A stretch of 9,350 bases of DNA from NCBI GenBank assembly GCA_964431685.1, contig CAYSLA010000136.1, positions 1-9,350 of the forward strand, given 5' to 3'. Under the pieces are notes generated by a model. That model was not told the origin of the DNA. It did no database searches and saw only the letters and a program-made list of their open reading frames with translations. The position numbers and the translations under genes are program-made. Below, in pieces: positions 1 to 6,016 of the stretch; the first letter of the stretch is position 1, and every line of letters starts with the position of its first letter. This DNA is from CAYSLA01 sp964431685. GTDB taxonomy: Bacteria > Armatimonadota > UBA5829.

Positions 1-648
1 GTCCCAGGTGCACAGTATGTTGACACCGTGATCTTCATACCCCTCAATGTGGCTGAAATCCGGAACAGAGGTGTCCCCGTACATGCGGGACTCGCCGTTG
101 TAGTATGAGACGCGCCGGTTGTGTCCCACCACCGCCTGACCAAGGCCGAATCCTATTCCACCGGGCTTGCGGCTCCGCCAGGCTTCTGCGATGGCCTCGG
201 AGATTCGCGGCGCAACCCACCGAACGTACTCAGCGGGATACATAACATCGCGTTCGATTTCCTTGAGTTGCGGCACGTTCCCAACACCGTTGTCCATTGC
301 CGAAGCGCCAGTAGATGAAGGGGCAAATGGAGACTCACTCTCCCCACGCAGCTCCGGGGCAGTGTGCGTGTGCGTAGCGTTGAAGATGATGTTCTCCGGC
401 TTCACTTCCGGCACCAGACGCGAGGCGTTCTCGCGCAGAGCGGCCCGGAATGCGTCAGGAATGCACACCAGATCGCAGCTCACCAGTATCACCCCTCCGC
501 CATCACTCTCATCAGATTCCAGCGCAAGCGCTGTCGCCGTGACAGGGTCCATTACGCCTGTGGAGACCCGGGAGTTGAACTGCCCGGACACAAAAACAGG
601 TTGCTCCGGAGTGATGCTGCACGATGCCCAGCCGATGTTGAATGCCAT
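1..648 (-). CDS. Neutral/alkaline ceramidase-like protein, N-terminal part (cut by window edge)
   Basis: The reading frame runs open for 216 codons from an ATG at 648 to the window edge, so the C-terminus is missing. The start has an AGAGG-type ribosome binding site about 7 nt upstream. The N-terminus (GWASCSITPEQPVFVSGQF) and the NATHTHTAP segment at residues 90-98 fit the N-terminal domain of neutral/alkaline non-lysosomal ceramidases. In that family the HxH-type histidines (here H93 and H95) help bind catalytic zinc, and the enzymes hydrolyse the amide bond of ceramide. No signal peptide is visible, whereas characterised neutral ceramidases are secreted or membrane-bound, so this may be a cytoplasmic amidase-like relative with another substrate. 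It follows the GH16-like gene by 85 nt with no promoter or terminator I can defend, so cotranscription is likely. Family assignment is fairly secure; the substrate is unknown. Confidence 0.8.
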   Translation of the reverse strand, partial: MAFNIGWASCSITPEQPVFVSGQFNSRVSTGVMDPVTATALALESDESDGGGVILVSCDLVCIPDAFRAALRENASRLVPEVKPENIIFNATHTHTAPELRGESESPFAPSSTGASAMDNGVGNVPQLKEIERDVMYPAEYVRWVAPRISEAIAEAWRSRKPGGIGFGLGQAVVGHNRRVSYYNGESRMYGDTSVPDFSHIEGYEDHGVNILCTWD

Positions 649-733
649 GATAGACCTCTTTCCAGAAAATGAATGCAACTAGCTGGCTGCCTGACCGCCG
701 CCATGATAGCGAGCTTGTATGCCATCAGTTGTT

Positions 734-2158
734 CTATTGTATCACAGTGTCCGGTATTGCGGTGTTGCGGTCTGCCGGTGACAGAGACTGCCCGCCTCCG
801 GAGCTGGTCTGGGCACAGGTCGCCGCAGAAATGAAACGCTCGCCGTCCGCGTTGGTCTGAACATTACCGGTAACATCTGCCCGCATCCCGACCGCAAGCC
901 CGTGATTGGCCTTGTCCACTCTGATCCCACAAGCGCGGTCGTCGGACTCAAGGTAGAAGAAGCCGTCAAACGAAGCCGATACGTCTTTTCCGGTCAGACG
1001 CACCGGAGTGTATTCGGCTTGCGACTTTATCAGAGGAACCTCGCCCTGGGTAACCGGCGGCAGGAACTGGAACCGGCTGATCACGATCTCCTTTTCCTGG
1101 CCACCGACCGGCGGGTTTCCACCGACCAGATACAAGTTGATCCGGGTCTGCTCCTGCCCTGGCCGTGGCACTTCGCCGGCTTTCGAAAACACCCAGCGGC
1201 GAACCGTCGTCCCCACCGAGCTCTCAAATTGCACCAAGTCCTGCCACCAACAAAAGAAACTGGTCGAACTGCCCGCCGGAAGGGCAAACCGCTCCATGTG
1301 TCCCGCGCAGTCCCAGGGTTGGACCACAAACTGGGAATTGAGAGGGTCCGCGGCATTTCCCCACTTGCTGAACTCAACATCGATCTCGCGGTGCCCGTCC
1401 ACGCAAGCAGTGCGCCCAAACGCACACGCCTCGCTGTAGGTGAACATACCAAGCACAATGTTGGGATCGAGGTCGTTGATAGAGGTTTCCACATCAAACC
1501 GGTAAGTCCCAAAACCGAGCGGCTGCCGGCATATCACTTCAGCACAGTACCACTTCCCGCTGCGGAAAGTGATCTTGAGATGCAGCCGACCTTGAGGGTC
1601 CACCCAAACGTTGTCGGAGCCGTCCGAGAAGTAGTTCGGACCCGGGCCAAAGGGCTCCGCGTGTGACTTGACCAACCATTTGTATCCCGAAAAGGACACT
1701 CTTCGCTGGTCTGGATTGTCGCGCAATCTGTAGTCGTAGTCCAGCGCCACCTCGCCGATCCGCTCCGGAAGGCACTCCAGTCCTCCCGCAAGCATTCTCT
1801 CGTCGGAGCACGCTTCTACCGGGATCAGGAACGCAGCGAAGATTGTGGCCTTGTCATCCACACCGCCCGTAGTGACAAGGGCCGACCAGGAACCGTCACT
1901 CTGTATCGTGGCGCACGGCGTAGTAAAGTAGGGTTTGGTGTACCAGCCCACGCCAGGAATGTAGATGTAGACGGCCACACGGTGCAACGCGGGGTTGGCG
2001 TTCTGAGTCGTTCCGCCAAGGTAGCCACCCCAGACACCGAATGCAGGAACTGACGTTATCTGAACGCTTGGAGCCGCCTGAGCGTCCGCCATGACACAGG
2101 TAACGGACGACAGCGCAAGAGACAACAAGAGCAGCGCAAGCATCACACTAGTTTTCAT
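734..2158 (-). CDS. Secreted GH16-like (concanavalin A-fold) glycan-active protein with accessory beta domains
   Basis: The protein has 474 aa from the ATG at 2158, chosen because AAGGAG lies 8 nt upstream and a classic signal peptide follows (MKT, then LALLLLSLALSSV, likely cleavage after AQA near residue 28). An upstream in-frame start would bury the signal peptide and begin inside the promoter. Residues 30-140 form a beta-rich module (VAVYIYIPGVGWYTKPY) of the sort that precedes secreted glycan-binding proteins. Residues 155-370 look like a glycoside hydrolase family 16 fold, with REIDVEF at 257-263 matching the family's ExDxE catalytic motif (E258 nucleophile, D260, E262 acid/base). Residues 380-450 (GFFYLESDDRACGIRV) resemble an OB-fold-like module. 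GH16 enzymes cleave beta-1,3/1,4 glucans or galactans, but the substrate cannot be told here. Several cysteines in the catalytic region suggest disulfides in an exported protein. The fold assignment is good; activity is inference. Confidence 0.8.
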   Translation of the reverse strand: MKTSVMLALLLLSLALSSVTCVMADAQAAPSVQITSVPAFGVWGGYLGGTTQNANPALHRVAVYIYIPGVGWYTKPYFTTPCATIQSDGSWSALVTTGGVDDKATIFAAFLIPVEACSDERMLAGGLECLPERIGEVALDYDYRLRDNPDQRRVSFSGYKWLVKSHAEPFGPGPNYFSDGSDNVWVDPQGRLHLKITFRSGKWYCAEVICRQPLGFGTYRFDVETSINDLDPNIVLGMFTYSEACAFGRTACVDGHREIDVEFSKWGNAADPLNSQFVVQPWDCAGHMERFALPAGSSTSFFCWWQDLVQFESSVGTTVRRWVFSKAGEVPRPGQEQTRINLYLVGGNPPVGGQEKEIVISRFQFLPPVTQGEVPLIKSQAEYTPVRLTGKDVSASFDGFFYLESDDRACGIRVDKANHGLAVGMRADVTGNVQTNADGERFISAATCAQTSSGGGQSLSPADRNTAIPDTVIQ

Positions 2159-2192
2159 CTCCAATACTCCTTCGCGGTCGCGTAACCGAGGC

Positions 2193-2210
2193 ATCAACGG
2201 CGGCGTTGAT
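2193..2210. promoter_or_regulatory. Perfect palindrome (7-bp arms) in the leader of the GH16-like gene
   Basis: The arms ATCAACG and CGTTGAT flank a 4-base centre. The element lies about 15-30 nt after the predicted transcription start and 35 nt before the ATG. This is a position where repressors of sugar-utilisation genes (for example LacI-family) commonly bind. It could equally act as an RNA hairpin in the leader. No regulator gene is in the window. Confidence 0.45.
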
Positions 2211-2230
2211 TGAGATCGTCGTATACCTGC

Positions 2231-2259
2231 AAGATACCACACGCGCAGCCTATCGTCAA
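2231..2259 (-). promoter_or_regulatory. Sigma70-like promoter for the GH16-like gene
   Basis: On the minus strand, TTGACG (2259-2254) and TATCTT (2236-2231) are separated by exactly 17 bp. The -35 matches the consensus at five of six positions and the -10 at four of six. Transcription would start near 2224, giving a leader of about 67 nt. The intergenic stretch 2260-2431 upstream of it shows only a short GC-rich hairpin-forming segment (2361-2378) without a T tract, and no gene. Confidence 0.65.
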
Positions 2260-2431
2260 GTGGTAGTTCAGTAACAAATTAGCCGTTTGCCTCTTCGATG
2301 CGAGTCTAGCGCTGAAGGAAATTCGGTGGTTCGCACATAACACTCACCTGGTGACTTACACGCGTGCCCACGGGCGCGTTGATAGAGCCGTGACCGCTGG
2401 AAAGAGGAAGTGCACCTCCACTGCCGCGAAA

Positions 2432-3097
2432 TCAGAGCTCATCATCCTCACCGACTATCAACTTGACAGCTCGCAGCCAGGAATCACTCTCGTTCCCGAA
2501 GCCCTCGTGACTAAACCGATAGTCGTGCTTTCGGCGGAATTCCTGCAGGTCGTGCAAGAGCGCACCGATTTTGACTCGCTCTTGAGCGACGAGAAAACGG
2601 TATACCTCAGCATCCCGCGTTTCCTTCAGCGCATACAGGAAATGTGGCACGCACAACCCTGGGCCGGACGCATAGGCCGAGCGCATCTCCTCGTCAGCAA
2701 GTCCGCCTATCAGGGTCGATGTGTAGCGCGACCTGCACTCAGACTGGGTTCGGCAGGCCGGGCAGAATTCGGCGCGCTGCCAATTGTGAATCTGCCTCAG
2801 AGACTTTGGCGGAGCATCAGGTAGGCCATCCAAGAACTCCGCGAACAGCCTCACCTGGTCCTGATAGAGTATGGCAATGCCGAATGCGTTTCCCATCTTC
2901 GTCAGCTTCTGAGCGTGCCGCCTGCAATACCCTTTAGCGCGGATGAGATCAGCACGAACGCCCGTATCATTAACACTCTCGTAGAGCAGGGAATCCAGGT
3001 ATCGATGGACGCTGTCAGCCTCCAGTTTGCACAGCGGACAGCCCTTTGCATCACGCATAGCTTCGAGCACTCCGTAGTAGGTTGTATGCTTATCCAT
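2432..3097 (-). CDS. DUF6062-like cysteine/histidine-rich small protein
   Basis: The protein has 221 aa from the ATG at 3097. Two equivalent sets of metal-ligand-like motifs are visible: CPLC at 20-23 with CRRH at 58-61, and CPAC at 112-115 with CVPH at 149-152. This is an internal duplication of a CPxC...CxxH unit about 90 residues apart, suggesting two structural zinc sites in a mostly helical protein. The pattern, with a CPLCxLE start and a CRRH second half, fits the DUF6062 family, whose function is unknown to me. The start is picked because GAGAG lies 7 nt upstream, and the ATG overlaps the stop of the MFS gene by 8 nt (ATGGATAA). There is no signal peptide or membrane segment, so it is probably cytosolic. 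Tight coupling suggests a role linked to the transporter. The family call is moderate; the function is not assigned. Confidence 0.75.
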   Translation of the reverse strand: MDKHTTYYGVLEAMRDAKGCPLCKLEADSVHRYLDSLLYESVNDTGVRADLIRAKGYCRRHAQKLTKMGNAFGIAILYQDQVRLFAEFLDGLPDAPPKSLRQIHNWQRAEFCPACRTQSECRSRYTSTLIGGLADEEMRSAYASGPGLCVPHFLYALKETRDAEVYRFLVAQERVKIGALLHDLQEFRRKHDYRFSHEGFGNESDSWLRAVKLIVGEDDEL

Positions 3098-4280
3098 TGC
3101 CATGCTCTCGCGGGATGAACTGCAGTCCGACAAACGCAAGCGCCGCCAACACCGCGCCGAAAACAAACGGAGCTGCCGGAGAAATGCGGTGCCACAAGAT
3201 TCCGGCGATCAGACTCGCGGGAAGCGCCATCACCCCGACTGATGCGCTGTAAAGTCCGTAGGCGGCTCCACGATTCTCATCCGGCACCATCTCCGCCACC
3301 ATCGCTTTCTCGGAGCCTTCGGTCAGCGAATAGAACAGACCGTAGAACCCCCAAAGCACCCACATCATCCACGGCGCTCGGGCAAATGCAAAACCGGCGT
3401 AGGCAAGTGCGTAGACTCCCCAGCCGTAGCCTATCACTCTGCGTCGCCCCACGCGGTCGGCGAGCTTGCCGGCAGGAATCGCGGTCGATGCCGAAACCAG
3501 GTTGAAGAACGCGTATATGATCGGAATAAACGCGACTGGGACGCCAACTGCCTGGGCTCTGAGGATGATGAACGCATCCGATGAGTTGCCCAAGGTGAAC
3601 AGCAGCATTACTCCCAGGAACCAGGCGAATCGGCCTTTCAGCGCATCCAGTGACACGGCCTGCTTCTTGACCGAAGCCTTGCGCTCCCGAACCAGGAAAC
3701 CTATGATGACCAGTGGGAGCGTCGCGATGATGCCGGCTGTTATGAACAACAACCGGTACTTGTTGGGGTGGCCCACCCACACACGCAGCAGCGCGAATGT
3801 GATCAGTGGCCCGACGAACGAGCCCATCGTGTCGAGCATCCGCTGCACACCAAAGGCAAACCCCAGCTTCTTGCTCCCTATCGAACTGGCGACAAGTGCA
3901 TCGCGAGGCGCGTTCTTGAGACCTTTGCCGACACCATCGCTCAGCCTCAGTCCAAGGGCTGATGCACCCGATCCGGCGAATGCCAGCCCAAATCGGCCGA
4001 CCGCGGAGAGCGCGTAGCCGACGAAGACGATGGCTTTGCGCATGCCGAGCGCGTCAGATATGTAGCCTGCCCCGATCTTGCCCAGACTGACGACGGTGGT
4101 CAGCAGTCCCTCGATCAGACCGATGAACTCCTTGTTCAGCCCCAGCACCGTCGAGTAGAAGATGGGCAGGACCGGCTGGATCATATCCTGTGCCAGGCCA
4201 CCAAAGAATGCTACCCAACCGAGCATCACAACGTTGCGCTCGACACCGGCTTCTTTGATAGTCACTTCCCTTGTGTTCAT
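3090..4280 (-). CDS. MFS transporter, MJ1317-like subfamily
   Basis: This is a 396-aa polytopic membrane protein of normal length for a 12-helix major facilitator. Motif A appears twice, once per half: GYISDALGMRK at 72-82 and GKLADRVGRRR at 271-281. The segment RLSDGVGKGLKNAPRDAL (112-129), between the third and fourth helices, is characteristic of the MJ1317-like group of MFS proteins, whose substrates are mostly unknown. The ATG at 4280 has GGGAGAG 7 nt upstream. A TTG five codons earlier is possible but less well placed. Its stop overlaps the start of the DUF6062-like gene. It follows the universal stress protein gene in the same direction after 182 nt, so it may be the tail of the fluoride-type operon or start its own transcript. 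The substrate cannot be deduced from sequence. Confidence 0.88.
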   Translation of the reverse strand: MNTREVTIKEAGVERNVVMLGWVAFFGGLAQDMIQPVLPIFYSTVLGLNKEFIGLIEGLLTTVVSLGKIGAGYISDALGMRKAIVFVGYALSAVGRFGLAFAGSGASALGLRLSDGVGKGLKNAPRDALVASSIGSKKLGFAFGVQRMLDTMGSFVGPLITFALLRVWVGHPNKYRLLFITAGIIATLPLVIIGFLVRERKASVKKQAVSLDALKGRFAWFLGVMLLFTLGNSSDAFIILRAQAVGVPVAFIPIIYAFFNLVSASTAIPAGKLADRVGRRRVIGYGWGVYALAYAGFAFARAPWMMWVLWGFYGLFYSLTEGSEKAMVAEMVPDENRGAAYGLYSASVGVMALPASLIAGILWHRISPAAPFVFGAVLAALAFVGLQFIPREHGNG

Positions 4281-4349
4281 CGCATGCTCTCCCAAACGTT
4301 ATGGTTGCTTCACTCCTGCCCTAGGAACCGAATCCATGCTTGCCACGTT

Positions 4350-4358
4350 CTTATAGCA
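4350..4358 (-). promoter_or_regulatory. Possible extended -10 promoter before the MFS gene
   Basis: On the minus strand TGC directly precedes TATAAG (4355-4350), which fits an extended -10 element (TGnTATAAT) with one mismatch. No good -35 sits 16-18 bp upstream. A start near 4343 would give a leader of about 63 nt for the MFS gene. This is suggestive only. Confidence 0.3.
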
Positions 4359-4381
4359 GCCAGCACGACCTGTACTGGCCG
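4357..4381 (-). other. Strand-specific RNA hairpin in the spacer before the MFS gene
   Basis: Read on the minus strand, CGGCCAGUAC and GUGCUGGCUG can form a 10-bp stem around the 5-nt loop AGGUC. Two of the pairs are G-U wobbles, so the stem is good only as minus-strand RNA. No T tract follows, so it is not a canonical intrinsic terminator. It might be a processing or stability element between the stress protein and the transporter. The rest of 4281-4462 shows nothing I can name. Confidence 0.4.
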
Positions 4382-4462
4382 GGAACAACCCGACGTGCTC
4401 AATCGCAAGGCCGCCGATGTTGTTGGCCACAACTGACCCGTCAATCGATTCCGTTCTAGTCC

Positions 4463-4756
4463 CTATCGCACGATAGTCACCGTGCAGTGAGCGTAGCTGA
4501 GGACTCGNNNNNNNNNNNNNNNNNNNNNNNNNNNNNNNNNNNNNNNNNNNNNNNNNNNNNNNNNNNNNNNNNNNNNNNNNNNNNNNNNNNNNNNNNNNNN
4601 NNNNNNNGTTTCGACATCATCAGCGGGTTCGGGAGGACGTGCAACCGAGATTATAAAGACCTCCGCGCTGAACCTGGCTGCGATCTCGATACCAACATTA
4701 AACGCTTTCCGTGCACGCTCGGAGCCATCGTAGGCGACCAGCAACTTTCGTATCAT
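4463..4756 (-). CDS. Universal stress protein (UspA family), interrupted by an assembly gap
   Basis: The N-terminus MIRKLLVAYDGSERARKAF is diagnostic of the UspA fold: a first beta strand, then the VAYDGS turn that in ATP-binding members contacts the nucleotide. The C-terminus SYAHCTVTIVR followed by TAG is the usual last strand. Between them lie 100 N (4508-4607). The visible halves total about 62 residues and UspA proteins are about 140-150, so roughly 80 residues are missing and the true gap should be near 240 nt, not 100. The ATG at 4756 has AAGGAGG 7 nt upstream. It starts 20 nt after the antiporter stop, so the two are cotranscribed. Such proteins bind ATP or signals during stress. UspA genes are, to my recollection, among those found behind fluoride riboswitches. 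Identification is secure; the full sequence is not available. Confidence 0.85.
   Translation of the reverse strand: MIRKLLVAYDGSERARKAFNVGIEIAARFSAEVFIISVARPPEPADDVEXXXXXXXXXXXXXXXXXXXXXXXXXXXXXXXXXXRVLSYAHCTVTIVR
4508..4607. other. Assembly gap of exactly 100 N
   Basis: The round length shows a placeholder, not measured sequence. It falls inside the universal stress protein gene. That the frame stays open across it is coincidence. Confidence 0.98.
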
Positions 4757-4776
4757 AACTGTTCCTCCTTGGGTGA

Positions 4777-5958
4777 TCACGTCTTGTCCGCAACAACATC
4801 TTCGTGCGACCCGTGCAGCATATGTCGCGGGAGATAGAATGCATTTGCTATCAATGTCGGTACCACGGCACTTGCGATGACCGTCGCAACAAGATATGAG
4901 TATTGGCTACGGTCGATAATACCGTGCGTTAGCCCAAACAGGGCCGAAATGCTTCCGAATGTCAGACCTGTTGACATCAGTAATGTGACATAGGTGCCAT
5001 CCCCCTTGGCGCTGCCAAACCACTGTGTAACCGGGTACACCGAAACGAACTTCGTTGCCATCTTTGCCAGCAGCAGGACGATGAACACCATAGGCGCGGC
5101 CAGAAGCGCCGGAACGGAAACAAACGAGCCTGCCCGAATGAAGTAGAATGGCGTCAGCAGCCCAAAAGTGAGAGTTCTCAGGCGTCTCACAAGCGCGTGG
5201 TCACGACCCACAGTGCCAGCCAGGACCATGCCTATGATATATGCCGGAAGCACAGCTTCGCTGCCAGCCCACGTCGCAAGCGCCCCCATACCAAAGAGAG
5301 ACAGCAGTAGATATTTGGCCTCGAGCTCCGATGGCCTGCCCCCATATTGTTTGAAGAAACGTGGCGTCAGCCACGGCAGCACTCCGAACACAACCACGCT
5401 TACGATGCCAAAGATGAGCGTCTTCAGGGTAAATGGCGAGAATATAAGCCCCAGGGCAAGTACTGTTCCGAGATCATTGATGAAGCAGGCGGCAAGCACC
5501 ATCTTGCCGAAGTCAGTCTTGTTCAATCCGAACTCTAACATGACGGCGTAGACAACGGCCACTGATGTCGTGGAAAGTGCTACGCCTGCCAGCCAACTGG
5601 CACGGATGCCCCAGTGGAGAGCAAAATACGCTACAGCCGTGCATCCAAGAAATGGTGCGATAAACCCGGCAAGACCAATCCCGGTCGCCTGCTTCCATTT
5701 GATCTTGAATACTGCGGGGTCAAGCTCGGCACCTGCAAGAAACGTCAACAGGATTGCCCCCGTCCCAGACAGGAACTTGATCCACGAGTCGTCGGTGCCA
5801 AGGACTGCGCTTCCGATCAATGCTCCGATTATGAGCTGCGCAACCGTGCCGACGACGATCTCCGAAAGAGCTGTCGCAATCCGCAGCCATATTGATAACA
5901 AGGTGGCCACCAGAGCCAGCCCCAGCCACAATGTCGCAAGGGCCCAAGTGTGTGTCAT
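4777..5958 (-). CDS. Cation/proton antiporter (CPA superfamily, Na+/H+ exchanger-type)
   Basis: This is a 393-aa, highly hydrophobic protein containing only the membrane domain (about 12-13 helices), with no C-terminal TrkA-N/RCK regulatory domain. The family signatures are present: GALIG near 45-49, an ST-rich unwound helix (ALSTTSVAVVYAVM, 127-140), and the ion-binding helix AACFINDLGTVLALG (156-170). N161-D162 occupies the place of the catalytic Asp-Asp or Asn-Asp pair. A membrane-embedded lysine candidate is K299 (LLLAKMATKF). An ND pair is usually linked to electroneutral exchange, whereas the lysine is typical of electrogenic members, so the mode is uncertain. The ATG at 5958 is preferred because it opens the first helix; its Shine-Dalgarno (CAGGT) is modest. 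It follows enolase by 58 nt, with a hairpin in the spacer. In this operon it may counter acidification caused by HF entry; that role is inference. Confidence 0.87.
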   Translation of the reverse strand: MTHTWALATLWLGLALVATLLSIWLRIATALSEIVVGTVAQLIIGALIGSAVLGTDDSWIKFLSGTGAILLTFLAGAELDPAVFKIKWKQATGIGLAGFIAPFLGCTAVAYFALHWGIRASWLAGVALSTTSVAVVYAVMLEFGLNKTDFGKMVLAACFINDLGTVLALGLIFSPFTLKTLIFGIVSVVVFGVLPWLTPRFFKQYGGRPSELEAKYLLLSLFGMGALATWAGSEAVLPAYIIGMVLAGTVGRDHALVRRLRTLTFGLLTPFYFIRAGSFVSVPALLAAPMVFIVLLLAKMATKFVSVYPVTQWFGSAKGDGTYVTLLMSTGLTFGSISALFGLTHGIIDRSQYSYLVATVIASAVVPTLIANAFYLPRHMLHGSHEDVVADKT

Positions 5959-5977
5959 AAAGCTATACCTGCCTCGA

Positions 5978-6003
5978 GGGCTTCGGAGCGCAATCCGAAG
6001 CCC
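5978..6003. repeat. Perfect 10-bp inverted repeat between enolase and the antiporter gene
   Basis: The arms GGGCTTCGGA and TCCGAAGCCC enclose a 6-base loop. The stem begins 13 nt after the enolase stop and ends 19 nt before the antiporter ATG. Neither strand has a T tract after it, so a standard intrinsic terminator is unlikely. An mRNA-stability or processing hairpin that lowers downstream expression relative to enolase is more plausible. Confidence 0.7.
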
Positions 6004-6016
6004 CATTGCTTATCTG

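Noticed and set aside
902..1666. 254-codon open frame on the plus strand
   Set aside because: It lies antisense inside the GH16-like gene, has low-complexity Arg/Pro/His composition, no recognisable domain and no matching ribosome site.
2159..2242. 28-residue N-terminal extension of the GH16-like protein
   Set aside because: It would start near the predicted -10 element and place charged residues before a clear signal peptide. The ATG at 2158 has a strong AAGGAG site.
2361..2378. GC-rich hairpin after the DUF6062-like gene as a transcription terminator
   Set aside because: The stem is bulged with a short loop and no T tract follows on the minus strand, so it cannot be called a terminator with confidence.
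2351..2824. 157-codon open frame on the plus strand starting in the intergenic region
   Set aside because: Most of it is antisense to the Cys/His-rich gene, its start lacks a good ribosome site, and the translation shows no domain.
4410..4455. TTGACG at about 4444-4439 as a -35 for the MFS gene
   Set aside because: The hexamer 16-18 bp downstream (AACATC region) is a poor -10.
5959..6006. 16-residue N-terminal extension of the antiporter
   Set aside because: The extra codons are the inverted repeat itself, the residues are Arg-rich and unlike family N-termini, and the ATG at 5958 opens directly into the first membrane helix.
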